From a virus, in the IMG/VR virus record IMGVR_UViG_3300033553_000042, positions 1 through 44,261 of that record: 44,261 bases of DNA; one strand, 5' to 3'. Numbering within the stretch: the stretch's first letter is position 1; every line of letters begins with the position of its first letter. Shown here one piece after another: positions 28,893 to 39,110 of this stretch. Position numbers and translations under genes: made by a program. The notes under the pieces were generated by a model. The model did no database searches and was not told where the DNA came from. It saw nothing but the letters and a program-made list of their open reading frames with translations.

Positions 28893-31800
28893 TACTCTCT
28901 CTCAGCTCGCTTTCTTGCAAGGGTTGCATTAAAAATATCCATATCGTCTTGTAATCTATTCTGGTCTTCAATCATCCACTTATACATAAGATTGTTCTGG
29001 TCGAACTGACGCTTCATAGTCTTATCCCGGATGAGATTGAGGAGTTTAAGCTGTTCAGCTGGTCCGTATTTCTTAAGCATTGAATTAATCATACGAGAAT
29101 ATAAGGAGGTTTCCTGTACATTCTTAGCAGTAAGCATACGTGTGTTCACAATACGTAAGATAACATCTGCATCCGTATCACCGAATGTGGAGAACTCTAC
29201 CGCACTATCCTGAATCTCTTGATTGATCTCATAGATATCAGTCCCCTCTGTAGGCTGAAATCCGAAGGAAGCCATCACAGCTGTCTTCTTATTCATAGTT
29301 TCCCAATCCCACTTATACTTCCCATCAACAATAAAGCTAGGGTTATCAGATAGAATGTGAGAGGAGTACTTCTTAAAGTTCTTTGTGACAGAAGGTATGT
29401 CGGAAGCTGCTTCAAGTAACACAGCCCCCATCGCCTCAATATCCTGAATGGATATGTCTGTATTTATTGGATCAATCAAATCAAAAGCTTCTGCTAAGTA
29501 CTGACCATTTCTCCAGTACTTATCTGCTACATTAGCCGAAGGCCCAAACCATTGCCAAGACGCTTTAGCATGTGACAAGGAATCAAAGCTCTTCTTGAGA
29601 ACATCACCACCTAAGGTCATACGCTCTGAGAAGTTGATGTTCATGTCCATCATACCGTTAGTCATCCAACCCATCACCCCGTGCTTACCGGCTAGAGTCT
29701 CATTCTCAGTAAGGTCTTCTGGATGTATGCCGAAAGTATCTAGTACCGTAGCCAGAACAAACTCACCAGCGGGTACACCTACAACCCCCGTGGCTACGGT
29801 AGGTATAATCCCAATCCTGAGCTTCTCAGCCGAAGTGAGTTCATCAGTACCCCCCATCATTTTGGGAAGAACCTTCTCAAAATACTTAGAGATAATCTGT
29901 TGGAACTGTAAAGGAATCGCTTTAAAGCCCTTGTTCATATCACTTTGATTAGAACGGGACATATTTAAACGGTACTTCTCAGCCCACATACTTACTTCTT
30001 CTAAGGCTTCTACTGAGTTTGGGTCAATCTTTTCAAGGTTGTGTACCTTCTTGTAACGAGACACAGCCGTAGCAAATGCATAGCGAGTGTTAGCTAATTC
30101 CCCCATTTTATAGAATAAGGTGTGATTTGCTACTACTTTACGTAACATTCCAGCATCGTACGGAAGATTCTTAGTGAATACGCTCGTATAATCAGCATTA
30201 CCCTGAACAACCGACTCCCTAAAGCCGCTCTTAGACCAGAGTTCGTAATTATCCACATAGTCTTCAAGACCGTTAGTTCTGAACCACTTCATCATCTTAG
30301 CCTGAGCAATAGGGTCAGAAGCGTATGTATCCATAGCTGTCCAACCGAATTGTCTAGCAAGGTGGCGAGGGGCTCCAATAGGGTCTAGAGCAAAGCCGAC
30401 TAATGCACCTGAGTACTGAACAATTAGTTGGGCCGGGTTATACATACCAAGTAGGTGGTTGAATGTAATCCCACGAATCAAATCCTGTGGCTGTACATTC
30501 TTAGCAGCTTTCTGGTAAAAGAACTTAGGGACTCTATCCCAACCCGGAACCTTCTTCATAATGTCTGCTTCAAAGAAGCTACCAACATTCTTCCAACGGT
30601 TAGCCATATTAGCTTCGTCCGTAGTTGGAACCATGTTAACAAAACTAACTTGGTCGTGAATACCCTTCAGCATCTTGTATTCACGAGAGCTCTCAGCCAT
30701 ACCACCCCCTGAGGCTTCCTGTAAGACGTTCTGCAAGCTTAAACCCTTTTTATTGACCCCTAGGCTCCTAGCGAAAGCTAGTAGTCTCTCCTCAGCTCCT
30801 ATTCGGTATAAAGAGGCTGGGTACTGACGACCAATGTGGTTGATGTAATGTTGCATAGCTTCAAAGCTATCTGCAAACTCAGCATCACCAGCGCCTACAA
30901 AGGGGAGTTCCTCAGACTTACGAGCTCCGGAGTACATACCACCATGTGTGGAAGCTATGTCCGACATACGTTGTTCAGCGGAAAGCTCCCGGTCAAAGTG
31001 AAAAGAGAAGTCCTCAGGGTTATCTTGTTGTCTAATCCATGACTCAGCCCCCTCCTGTGTATCAGAGTAGGCGGCTGTTGTCTTAACTTGGTGACCCGGA
31101 GCGCCGGAAAGACCGATGTTCTTATCTTTCTTGATGAACCAGTAAGCACCAGTACGCTGTTTAGGAATGTATCCCTCTATGCGATGGATAACCTGCTGAC
31201 CTCGAGGGCTCACAATTTTCTTATTCTTTACGAAGGCCCACTGTGTTTTAACCTCACCTTTCTGGAATAAACCAGACTGAGAGTGATTTCGAGCTAAGAC
31301 ATATCCCTTGTCATAGGCTTCCTGTAACATCTCCTTAGTTAGGCCAGAGCGGTTCTTAAGAGCTAACAAGCCACCCTTCATCTCAACACCGGTAAGGGTG
31401 AGACCTCCATCTGGGACGAGGATGTGACGGCTATCTGAATCAACTTGCTTCCATGCGGTATTACCTGCTTGCCAAGAGTGATAATTTCTTACGGGTAGAA
31501 CACCGTCAACTCCGTCATACAAACTAACATTGTTGGCTAATAGGTTGTCTACGATTTGTTTGTTCTTTAATCGGTATAGTTTCTCGACGATATTACGGAC
31601 ACCAATATAAGCCGTAGCTTCTTTAGAGGTGAGGTCACGACCTGTAATACCGTTCTTTAATTCATTGAATGTAAAGGTTTTTCCTTTCTTGGCTCCGTCA
31701 ATAAGGGCGTGGTTTACATTAGCTGCTGATTTCTTAGCGTTAAACCCCGTAAACGTCATAGATTTATCAAGGCCCTTAAAGGCATCAATCATCATTGAGT

Positions 31801-33262
31801 CAAAAGCCTGAGCCGTCATCTCTTGTTTACGAGACATCGACTCAACGTCTGTCACGAACCACTGTCTGATGCTACCACGAGACTTCGCATTCATGTCGAG
31901 GGTAAGCCAGCCTTTGTCGACCCACTCCTCTACAGGCGCTCTCATCTCTCCGAAGTCATTAACAGTGAAGTTAACAGTCTTCTTACCTGATTTTTTACGG
32001 AGTCTGCCTATAGAGTCTTGATATGCCTCAGTCCAATCCATCTTGAATCCAGTCTCATCAAACTGTTGGACATTAACCTCAATCATACCGGGCTTAGCTA
32101 GCTGTTCAATCTCAGCAGCCTTCATAGCATCGTCCATAGCACCCCTATCCAGTATACCATGTCTTGCCATACTATCTGTAACGGCCTTAAATCGCGCCTC
32201 CTGCATTTCTAACATACTTGATACCACTGCCGCATCATCATCGGCTACGCCCGTTAGAAGAGCTCCTACGTCGCCTCGCACTAAGGGATTGACAGCATCG
32301 GCTGTCTGAGCCTGAGTAATACCAATCTTAGCAGCTGCTTCAGGGTGTGCATTAGCTTTAGTAATGACTTCGGCAGCGAGGTCAGGGTCCATACGTCTAA
32401 TTGTGTTAACGACAGAAGCACCTCTAGCCAAACCCTTCCCTAGGTTCACAACAGCCTTACCGACCATCGTTATATCAAAGTTATCTAAATTCTGAAAAAC
32501 ATGACTAACTGATGTATTAAAATCTCCACCGATAATAGATGTGGCAATTTCATTCCGAATAAACTCATTATCAGAAGCATTAGGAAGATGTGTAGAAAGT
32601 AAATCTAGAAACTGCTTCTGTCCATTATCATCTAAGTCCCAAAACATATTACGGAGCTTTACGATACTAGACGTAGGGTCAGCGAATGTTGCCATGTGTT
32701 CATCAGGACCTGAGATGAAGCCCATGTCACTTAAGAGCTTGGTATAACCTGCACCACTTCTCTTAGGGATTAGAAGACCGCCAATGTTAGAAGTAATCTC
32801 CCCGACAGACATCTCATCAAAGCGTGGGGTAAAGTCAGCCATGACCTCCCTCATCTGCATCTGGACAGCCTGTTTTGTGACTTGGTCCTCTGGGAGGCCG
32901 ATACTCTGAGGCATCCCTTTAACCGTTTCTACATAATTACCGTGTATAGGGGTATCAGGAGCTAGGTTTTCATTTAGGCTACTAACTTCCTTCTGGATTT
33001 GTTCCGGCTCTAGGTAACCAAGCTGTTTATCAATAACTGATAGACGCTCATCCGTAGTCGTCTTAGTCCAAGCATTCATCTGAGCTTGACTGTCGTTACT
33101 CTGGATAGCTTGCATATAGGCCGTAGCAGGGTCCTTATCATTAGCAATCGCTGTTAATGACCGGGTAACCGCCTTCTGATGCGTCTCATTACTTGAGACT
33201 TCTTCCGTGATAGGAACCTGAGTCATATTAGGTCTATCTTCTGATATATTGATTTGAGCCAT
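28892..33262 (-). CDS. Large internal virion (DNA ejection) protein
   Basis: 1456 residues, the longest gene. It sits between two other internal virion genes, as T7 gp16 does next to gp14 and gp15. Long helical, polar sequence without signal peptide (e.g. QSNDSQAQMNAWTKTTTDER). A middle hydrophobic stretch (LLGMYNPAQLIVQYSGALVG) and another near residue 1150 (GIIPTVATGVVGVPAGEFVL) could insert in the host membrane on ejection. No enzyme motif recognised, in contrast to the N-terminal transglycosylase of T7 gp16. Confidence 0.82.
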   Translation of the reverse strand: MAQINISEDRPNMTQVPITEEVSSNETHQKAVTRSLTAIANDKDPATAYMQAIQSNDSQAQMNAWTKTTTDERLSVIDKQLGYLEPEQIQKEVSSLNENLAPDTPIHGNYVETVKGMPQSIGLPEDQVTKQAVQMQMREVMADFTPRFDEMSVGEITSNIGGLLIPKRSGAGYTKLLSDMGFISGPDEHMATFADPTSSIVKLRNMFWDLDDNGQKQFLDLLSTHLPNASDNEFIRNEIATSIIGGDFNTSVSHVFQNLDNFDITMVGKAVVNLGKGLARGASVVNTIRRMDPDLAAEVITKANAHPEAAAKIGITQAQTADAVNPLVRGDVGALLTGVADDDAAVVSSMLEMQEARFKAVTDSMARHGILDRGAMDDAMKAAEIEQLAKPGMIEVNVQQFDETGFKMDWTEAYQDSIGRLRKKSGKKTVNFTVNDFGEMRAPVEEWVDKGWLTLDMNAKSRGSIRQWFVTDVESMSRKQEMTAQAFDSMMIDAFKGLDKSMTFTGFNAKKSAANVNHALIDGAKKGKTFTFNELKNGITGRDLTSKEATAYIGVRNIVEKLYRLKNKQIVDNLLANNVSLYDGVDGVLPVRNYHSWQAGNTAWKQVDSDSRHILVPDGGLTLTGVEMKGGLLALKNRSGLTKEMLQEAYDKGYVLARNHSQSGLFQKGEVKTQWAFVKNKKIVSPRGQQVIHRIEGYIPKQRTGAYWFIKKDKNIGLSGAPGHQVKTTAAYSDTQEGAESWIRQQDNPEDFSFHFDRELSAEQRMSDIASTHGGMYSGARKSEELPFVGAGDAEFADSFEAMQHYINHIGRQYPASLYRIGAEERLLAFARSLGVNKKGLSLQNVLQEASGGGMAESSREYKMLKGIHDQVSFVNMVPTTDEANMANRWKNVGSFFEADIMKKVPGWDRVPKFFYQKAAKNVQPQDLIRGITFNHLLGMYNPAQLIVQYSGALVGFALDPIGAPRHLARQFGWTAMDTYASDPIAQAKMMKWFRTNGLEDYVDNYELWSKSGFRESVVQGNADYTSVFTKNLPYDAGMLRKVVANHTLFYKMGELANTRYAFATAVSRYKKVHNLEKIDPNSVEALEEVSMWAEKYRLNMSRSNQSDMNKGFKAIPLQFQQIISKYFEKVLPKMMGGTDELTSAEKLRIGIIPTVATGVVGVPAGEFVLATVLDTFGIHPEDLTENETLAGKHGVMGWMTNGMMDMNINFSERMTLGGDVLKKSFDSLSHAKASWQWFGPSANVADKYWRNGQYLAEAFDLIDPINTDISIQDIEAMGAVLLEAASDIPSVTKNFKKYSSHILSDNPSFIVDGKYKWDWETMNKKTAVMASFGFQPTEGTDIYEINQEIQDSAVEFSTFGDTDADVILRIVNTRMLTAKNVQETSLYSRMINSMLKKYGPAEQLKLLNLIRDKTMKRQFDQNNLMYKWMIEDQNRLQDDMDIFNATLARKRAERE

Positions 33263-33274
33263 TATTATTCCTAT

Positions 33275-33679
33275 TTAAACCCCGGCTAGACGAAGTGCTG
33301 ACCCTGAGAGGATTTCTCCAGAACTCTTTCTATTAGCATCAAGTATACCCTGTTGAGCATTAGTCTGAAAGCTTCCAGAAGCAACCGCGTTATTAATACT
33401 CCCAACATTAGTTCCTAGCTGAGCTTGGAGACTATCCCCAGCGGCTATCGCGGAAGAACTACCTGTTTGACCAGAGCTTGCGGATTCATTCTCCACAGCA
33501 GCCTGTCTTACACGGGCCTCTGCTATCTGAGCCCGTCTAGACTTTCTTGCTTGATTAGTTCTGATGGCGTTCTCAACGTTAGCAGCCTTCTTCTGAGCAT
33601 CCTCAACGCGGGTAGCCCGCTTTTCTTGTTCTTTAATGTTATAAGCCGTTGTACCAACAATTGCTATAGTTAAGGCCAC
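33275..33679 (-). CDS. Internal virion protein, gp14-like
   Basis: 134 residues with GTG start (GGAG six bases upstream). A short hydrophobic N-terminus (MALTIAIVGTTAYNI), an Arg/Lys/Ala helix (EDAQKKAANVENAIRTNQAR) and a Ser/Gly/Ala C-terminus, the usual build of T7 gp14-like proteins. It begins the internal core operon with the two larger genes. Confidence 0.7.
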   Translation of the reverse strand: MALTIAIVGTTAYNIKEQEKRATRVEDAQKKAANVENAIRTNQARKSRRAQIAEARVRQAAVENESASSGQTGSSSAIAAGDSLQAQLGTNVGSINNAVASGSFQTNAQQGILDANRKSSGEILSGSALRLAGV

Positions 33680-33680
33680 T

Positions 33681-34139
33681 TTATTCTCCGATATACTTAG
33701 AATAGATAATTTCTTGTTTATCCATTCCTAATTTTTCACACAGTTTTTCAAAAGGGAAGGTTGTCTTCATATGTAGCAGCATGACAGAACAACCTATATT
33801 CTTTAATTCTTTTTCCACGTATTTAAGCATCCGATAGGCTACTGTCGTCCCCCGGTATTTTGGATGAATAAAGAGTATATCGTTTTGAGCAAACTTATGA
33901 TCTTTATAGTGAGGGTGTGTGATAATAAAAGAGATGAAGTATCCAACTAGCTTCTCCTCATCTCTTACTACTACGATATGTAACTTATCCTCTAAATCCA
34001 TTAGGAAGTATGCTTCATAGTCAGGATTGAAAGCTATTACATCCTTATACATAGCTATCTCTTCCCAGTGCTGTACTAATGTTTCTTGTAATTCTAGTAC
34101 TAGGTTAGTGCTTATCTTTTCTACGTTGTATTTAATCAT
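33681..34139 (-). CDS. GNAT-family N-acetyltransferase
   Basis: 152 residues from ATG 34139 (AAGGAA nine bases upstream; a GTG at 34148 would sit too close to it). KLVGYFISFI, DILFIHPKYRGTTVAYRMLK and CEKLGM match the GNAT strand 4, the acetyl-CoA loop (Arg-Gly-x-x-x-Ala is close to the Q/RxxGxG/A motif) and the C-terminal helix. Transfers an acetyl group to an unknown amine. Placed in the late unit just behind repeat element C. Confidence 0.78.
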   Translation of the reverse strand: MIKYNVEKISTNLVLELQETLVQHWEEIAMYKDVIAFNPDYEAYFLMDLEDKLHIVVVRDEEKLVGYFISFIITHPHYKDHKFAQNDILFIHPKYRGTTVAYRMLKYVEKELKNIGCSVMLLHMKTTFPFEKLCEKLGMDKQEIIYSKYIGE

Positions 34140-34158
34140 CCTTGTCACTTCCTTAATG

Positions 34159-34208
34159 GTCTTATTATACTATAGTATATAGTCGAAAGCTCCAAAATAC
34201 CCTGAAAA
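34159..34208. promoter_or_regulatory. Bipartite repeat element, copy C
   Basis: Bases 34159-34183 equal 5880-5904 over 25 bases, including the palindrome TATACTATAGTATA. TATATAGT (34176-34183), 16 bases, CCCTGAAAA (34200-34208). On the minus strand it reads TTTTCAGGG ... ACTATATA and then TATAAT, right before the acetyltransferase and core genes, so a promoter in mid late operon is likely. Confidence 0.6.
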
Positions 34209-34210
34209 CT

Positions 34211-36439
34211 TTATACGTCATCCGCTAATTCAACTTCCATACCCCAACCGTATAGGTACATATCCTTACCGGGAGAAGAAGAAAATTTAACACTTAAAGC
34301 TTTTCCACTACCCCTAACCTTATTCCGTGTTGTTATAACATCAAAAGAGAATATATGAGAGTTGTCTAATGCAAAGAATCTTGGTAGACGGTACACCTCG
34401 ACTTCTGTAGCCCATTTTCCAGATAAAGGGTCATTAGTCCACTCCCATTGAACTTGCATTTTACAGCTCGATTCTCCGATAAGGGTTACTGCCCCTACAC
34501 CATCTTCAGACCACCCTGTCTCGGTTCTCTTTGATTTAACAGATAGATAAGGAAGACATTTATCTCGGGAACTATCCCCACCTGTTAGGTATCCCGTTAG
34601 GATGTGGGCTTCAGCATCAGTTCCACCAGAGATAGCTGGAAAATCGATAAAGGTCGTATCTCTGTAACTAGCTCCTCTGAAGTTTTCATCTGTACCAACG
34701 GTATGGGCTGTCCAATAATACATTGAAGAGTGTGTCTTCTGTTCAGCGGTTGATGGAACCAGACGTTTTAGAGAGCTTACTGCGGAAGTTATAAAAGGAC
34801 CGGTGGTTATATTCTTTGGGTAAAGAGTTCTTTTAGTAAAGGATGTTTTTAATACATCAAACACCAACTCCCTATCAAAGTAATAGTCACTAGCTTTTGG
34901 TGTTTGAGTATACAGCCAGAGGGCCTTTTTACCAATACGGTCGTAGACCCCCCGTGCAAGTCGTTTCTGAGCATCCGGAATCTCCCCGTAGAAACTCTGA
35001 ATCGTAGTCCCGGTGATATTAGTGGCGATACCCCTTAATGTAGATTCACTTAAACTAATTCCGTAAATACCCTCAGTCGACCAGTAACCTATGAAGTTAC
35101 CCCCTGTTACGATGGAACTAACACCGATAGCCCCTGAATCTGTGATTTTCTGAACGGACTGGGATGTAGCAGAGAAGGTTGTATCTCCACCAAAAATTTC
35201 CCACACCCCATTAGAGGCGAACACAAAAAGAGACGATCCTAGGGGGACTGTTTTGAATATACGACCGGCCTCAGGAATTGATATGAAACCACCATCACTA
35301 GCTAGCGTGTCACTAAAATCCTCAGAAGTTGGATCGTTTCTTGAATGACAAGAACCCCATCGACTCCAGTCCTCAGAAGCTTGGCTATATAAAACCATAT
35401 TCCCAATAGAGGGTGTTCTTGAATCTCCACCGGTGAGGCTACTTTCGTTTAGTGTGTACCAGATACGGCCCGCAAATGCAGCCACAGAGGAGATATACCC
35501 TGAAGACTGATCCGTCGTTAGGGATCCTGTTCCTGCTAGGGGAATAGAACCAAAGTATCTTCCCAGACTTGAGGTATTATTATTCCGGATAAATACGTCA
35601 ATGACTACCCGGCCTTGGGGGGCAGGTGTTGTACCGAAATGGTTTTTACTGAATTCCCAAGGGGAAAAAGCACCTATGTTATCTGTTTGAAAACCCCCCG
35701 GCTCAATCGTAGTAAGCTTGGCTGACCAGACAAGGTCGGCATTAGAAGGGTACACAAGAATACTACTAAAGGTGAAACCAACGGGGTCTCCGTATGTAGA
35801 TGGGGATGACCCCATTTGATCCCCGACGAGTCTCAATGAAGCAGTAAATCCTTGATTACGCAAGTTGTATGCATGGTTTTTTGTGAGGGACGTTGACCGG
35901 GTATCTACCTCTAGGCCATCCTCAATCCCCCATATATCTCGAACTTGTAGGCGATACAATGTCCATGTCACGGTTGTTCCGTCATAGTCAAGAGTAACTA
36001 CATTATCCTTTCCCGCCGCAATGATGAGCCGTCCATAAGCCGCCGTATACTGGAAGACCTTCGTAGAAGAGGCATACGATGATGATAATGTTAGGGTCTG
36101 TTGTAGGACATCTGTAGGGTCCCCATCTTCTAAATTATAGAAGTATAAATCCAGTCCATGCTGATATACCGCTAAGTTCTGTGTTCCGTCATTCCCTGCA
36201 CTTAGCCAAGCGAACGAGGAGGTAGCTTTTCCACTAGCGACTAATGTCTGTGTCTGGGTTAGAGTGTGAGCAGCATCAGTCCACGCCATCCCAAAACGTC
36301 GCTGGCGGGAGCCGTCAATATTAATATTAACATTGTTCTCATCAATAGATGCATTCTCTGGGAACGTTAATGGGTTCGCCTCCGTAATAAAACCCTTAGT
36401 GAAGTTGTTATACTCAACTGATACGTTTTTCCTCGCCAT
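34211..36439 (-). CDS. Tail tubular protein B-like (nozzle)
   Basis: 742 residues, beta-rich throughout, beginning MARKNVSVEYNNFTKGFITE and then a Pro-Glu/Asn-Arg stretch (PENASIDENNVNINIDGSRQ), the opening seen in podovirus tail tubular B proteins. Size fits (T7 gp12 is 794). AAAGG lies upstream of the ATG, which is inside the preceding gene. It forms the tail nozzle after tail tubular A. Confidence 0.82.
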   Translation of the reverse strand: MARKNVSVEYNNFTKGFITEANPLTFPENASIDENNVNINIDGSRQRRFGMAWTDAAHTLTQTQTLVASGKATSSFAWLSAGNDGTQNLAVYQHGLDLYFYNLEDGDPTDVLQQTLTLSSSYASSTKVFQYTAAYGRLIIAAGKDNVVTLDYDGTTVTWTLYRLQVRDIWGIEDGLEVDTRSTSLTKNHAYNLRNQGFTASLRLVGDQMGSSPSTYGDPVGFTFSSILVYPSNADLVWSAKLTTIEPGGFQTDNIGAFSPWEFSKNHFGTTPAPQGRVVIDVFIRNNNTSSLGRYFGSIPLAGTGSLTTDQSSGYISSVAAFAGRIWYTLNESSLTGGDSRTPSIGNMVLYSQASEDWSRWGSCHSRNDPTSEDFSDTLASDGGFISIPEAGRIFKTVPLGSSLFVFASNGVWEIFGGDTTFSATSQSVQKITDSGAIGVSSIVTGGNFIGYWSTEGIYGISLSESTLRGIATNITGTTIQSFYGEIPDAQKRLARGVYDRIGKKALWLYTQTPKASDYYFDRELVFDVLKTSFTKRTLYPKNITTGPFITSAVSSLKRLVPSTAEQKTHSSMYYWTAHTVGTDENFRGASYRDTTFIDFPAISGGTDAEAHILTGYLTGGDSSRDKCLPYLSVKSKRTETGWSEDGVGAVTLIGESSCKMQVQWEWTNDPLSGKWATEVEVYRLPRFFALDNSHIFSFDVITTRNKVRGSGKALSVKFSSSPGKDMYLYGWGMEVELADDV

Positions 36440-36818
36440 CTTTAGCTACCTTTACCTTCTTCTTACTTTGTTTAAGACCCTTACTCGGGGCCGGAGATTC
36501 TTGTAGACTATCTACTTTAACTAAAGCCTCCCCCAGTTCTGCCATTAACGAGGTATCAAGACCCGCTAATGGGTTCCTTTGAGGTATAGGGTCGTTTGTT
36601 GGTGCTCGGGGGTAAATCTTATTACGAGTCTCTCCAGACACCCACCCATCAATAGCCTTCTGAGCCTTCGCCTGACTTCCATAGAGACCGTTTAGGTAAC
36701 CGGGGATGGGACCACCTTCGTTAAACTGGAGCCTTAACATATTCGTAAAGGTCTTATCTGGGACCGCTTGTAAAATCTTTAAGGGGACCCTGCTACTATT
36801 CATTCCATTTGTGCTCAT
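36414..36818 (-). CDS. Hypothetical structural protein between tail tube genes
   Basis: 134 residues with a Pro-rich, glycine-turn middle (LQFNEGGPIPGYLNGLYGSQ) and a Lys-rich tail (SKGLKQSKKKVKVAKDGEEK). It overlaps tail tubular A by four bases and tail tubular B by 26. Probably a tail or connector accessory; not recognised. Confidence 0.65.
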   Translation of the reverse strand: MSTNGMNSSRVPLKILQAVPDKTFTNMLRLQFNEGGPIPGYLNGLYGSQAKAQKAIDGWVSGETRNKIYPRAPTNDPIPQRNPLAGLDTSLMAELGEALVKVDSLQESPAPSKGLKQSKKKVKVAKDGEEKRIS

Positions 36819-37621
36819 GACGAACTCCTTGCTCCGAATATTGAATACCTTCTGTTAGTGCCACCAGATTTTCCACTATTACGTCCATAGTTCTGGTATC
36901 TTATACCCGTCTGGGCAACACCATGTGTCTGGGATAAATGTCTCTGTTGGCGTATTGCTGTTTGCTCTGTCTTCTTGATTAACGCATCCTCCTTTCTGGC
37001 CTGAGAGTATGTTGAAGCCTCAGCGAGTAAGTAAGAGAACATCTCCGACGGTAAATCTGGAACGAAGCTGTCTGAGACAGACCAAGTCGGGATTAAGAAT
37101 AAAGAGATTTGAGTATTATTTCCTTGGAGAGTCGACTCTATAGTTGAATCAAAAGAATCCATAACTATATGTTTATCGTCAAAAGAGGTGAAGAATGTTG
37201 GATGTGAATCATTCTTAATTGTAATTATAGCTCCATCCGTGTCTGTTACTAATTGGTAATTGGCGAGAGTGTTGTCGCGTTGATTAACATAGTGGATAAA
37301 TTCGTCTGGAAACATAAAGGAAACCGGGGTCATATACCTACGGTCACTTCCAGCTTTTTTATTATTGTACATGAGCTGCTCCATTTTAGAAGCATTCTCG
37401 GGGATTATTAGGTGGGTAGGTTTAATTAATTCAGATAGGCTAGTTAGTGTTGTTAATTTTCTAAGAAACTGCCAGTCTTTCCTACTGATAATGTCGTAAT
37501 ATGCAACTTTGATGTCATTAGCTATCTGGAGACTCTCAACTGAATCAGATATACTGTTTACATCCTCACCATCTACGGCGCTCAGGACATCCTGAGTTAA
37601 TTCAAGTAATGTTTGCTTCAA
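36815..37621 (-). CDS. Tail tubular protein A-like (adaptor), TTG start
   Basis: 268 residues. MKQTLLELTQDVLSAVDGED, then IANDIKVAYYDIISRKDWQF: this helix pair and the Trp resemble tail tubular A (gp11-type) adaptors. The TTG start has GGAGG seven bases upstream, so it is the real start. It joins portal and nozzle. Basic C-terminus (GGTNRRYSIFGARSSS). Confidence 0.78.
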   Translation of the reverse strand: MKQTLLELTQDVLSAVDGEDVNSISDSVESLQIANDIKVAYYDIISRKDWQFLRKLTTLTSLSELIKPTHLIIPENASKMEQLMYNNKKAGSDRRYMTPVSFMFPDEFIHYVNQRDNTLANYQLVTDTDGAIITIKNDSHPTFFTSFDDKHIVMDSFDSTIESTLQGNNTQISLFLIPTWSVSDSFVPDLPSEMFSYLLAEASTYSQARKEDALIKKTEQTAIRQQRHLSQTHGVAQTGIRYQNYGRNSGKSGGTNRRYSIFGARSSS

Positions 37622-37635
37622 GGGATACCTCCAAT

Positions 37636-37667
37636 AAAAAAGGGGAGACCGAGCATTCCCAATCCCC
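37636..37667 (-). terminator. Possible terminator between capsid and tail genes
   Basis: On the minus strand GGGGA (37667-37663 region) and TCCCC (37646-37642) flank a loop, followed by TTTTTT. The stem is only about 5 bp, so partial stopping, lowering tail relative to capsid message, is more likely than a full stop. Confidence 0.5.
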
Positions 37668-37675
37668 CTATTCAG

Positions 37676-38113
37676 TTATACCTGCTTGATCTCAACAACA
37701 ATCTTACAAGAACCTAACACTCCACTATCCACAAGGGTGGTATCAAGAGCTATATCTTCAGCTATTGCACCCGTTTGAATATTAGCTGCGGTAGCATGTA
37801 AGGCTGGGTCAAAGATACCAGCAGCACTCACAGGGATTGCAGCGGCAGTAATAGCATTTCCACCTAAGGTAATAGAGAGGGTATCAAGAGCACCGAAAGC
37901 ATCGTCTACTTGAACCCACACTCCAACTACTTCAGAGTAAGCTGGAACTGAGATAGTCTGTGCCGCATCTGAAGAAAGTTCCTCAGTTGTGACAAAGAAT
38001 GTAACCTCATCTGTTCGTCCGAACGTACTCAGTTTACCGATAACACCGCCCAGATTTAAAGGACCGTACCGTTTACCGACACCAAGACCGCCGGGATTTG
38101 ATTCATAACTCAT
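37676..38113 (-). CDS. Hypothetical head-associated protein (145 aa)
   Basis: Follows the capsid gene by 11 bases. It opens MSYESNPGGLGVGKRYGPLN and is beta-rich (EVTFFVTTEELSSDAAQTIS, VPAYSEVVGVWVQVDDAFGA). Position and fold suggest a capsid decoration protein. Not recognised. Confidence 0.65.
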   Translation of the reverse strand: MSYESNPGGLGVGKRYGPLNLGGVIGKLSTFGRTDEVTFFVTTEELSSDAAQTISVPAYSEVVGVWVQVDDAFGALDTLSITLGGNAITAAAIPVSAAGIFDPALHATAANIQTGAIAEDIALDTTLVDSGVLGSCKIVVEIKQV

Positions 38114-38124
38114 ATTTTATCTCC

Positions 38125-39096
38125 TTAAGATATAGCAGTTGCGCTAGTTAAAATTACACCTAGTGTGTCAACACGCTGAACACCAAGACCAAAGCGAGCT
38201 GTCTGAACGAATTCATCACGCTGTTTGTCCTTATTGCGTTCACCCTCTACACGAGGCGGCTGTCTCCAAGCTGACATCAAAGGTTTGCAATGGTCATCTG
38301 CAACACACATGAAGATATTAGCAACACCAGCTACTACACCAGCAGAACCAGAATCCTGAGCAGCAATCGTTTCAGTTATACCAGTAGGTAAACGATTAGA
38401 TGTCATGATGTTCCAACCGTACAGGCTAGTAACAAAACTATGCTCACGAGAGAAACCGTTCTCGAAGATGCTCTGCATTGTTGGATTAGCTGCTAAGTTA
38501 CCAGCTTGTGCTGTGATATTAAACACAACATTGAAGGTGGCTTCAACAACAGGGTCAACAATGCCGATACGACCGGCCATAGGTATTTCAGCTTTATCAA
38601 ATGCTAGGCGCATTTTGATTAAATCACCGAGTGCCATTGTATCGTTAGTACCTGTACCAACACGACGATGAGCGAAGCCATTGATGTTGTTTACAGCACC
38701 AGAGGTCTGAACCGCATTAAGAGTAGAGAGGGCTTTAGTCTCATAGTACTCCTGAATAGCTCGGATAGCTTCCTTACCACGTACCGCTAACAGCTGCTCA
38801 ATCTGAGCACCGTCTTGACGCATTTTGTCGGTTACATACCAACCATCACCAATATACTCAGTGATGCTTAGCGTCACACTACCGGTTTCGATTGGGGTGT
38901 AAGTAATAGCTTGATCTTCAGCTACTTCCTGAATCTGAGCTTCACCGATGGTTTTGATGTGGAGTGTTTCACCACTACCGAAATCAGAGACATCACGGTA
39001 GAACTGCGTAGGCAGTAAACCATCATGCATATTTTCCAAGATGAAGTCAGAGTATTGCTCCGCTTCTACAAAAGCGGTTTGACTTGATAAAATCAT
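38125..39096 (-). CDS. Major capsid protein
   Basis: 323 residues. SQTAFVEAEQYSDFILENMH opens a helix-strand start, then GSVTLSITEYIGDGWYVTDK, the spine helix (LAVRGKEAIRAIQEYYETKA) and the A-domain region (MALGDLIKMRLAFDKAEIPM, GRIGIVDPVVEATF), typical of HK97-fold capsids of T7-like phages (T7 gp10A has 344). It follows the scaffold gene by 14 bases. AGGAAAT precedes the ATG. Expected to be the most abundant protein. Confidence 0.88.
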   Translation of the reverse strand: MILSSQTAFVEAEQYSDFILENMHDGLLPTQFYRDVSDFGSGETLHIKTIGEAQIQEVAEDQAITYTPIETGSVTLSITEYIGDGWYVTDKMRQDGAQIEQLLAVRGKEAIRAIQEYYETKALSTLNAVQTSGAVNNINGFAHRRVGTGTNDTMALGDLIKMRLAFDKAEIPMAGRIGIVDPVVEATFNVVFNITAQAGNLAANPTMQSIFENGFSREHSFVTSLYGWNIMTSNRLPTGITETIAAQDSGSAGVVAGVANIFMCVADDHCKPLMSAWRQPPRVEGERNKDKQRDEFVQTARFGLGVQRVDTLGVILTSATAIS

Positions 39097-39110
39097 TGAG
39101 ATTTCCTATA

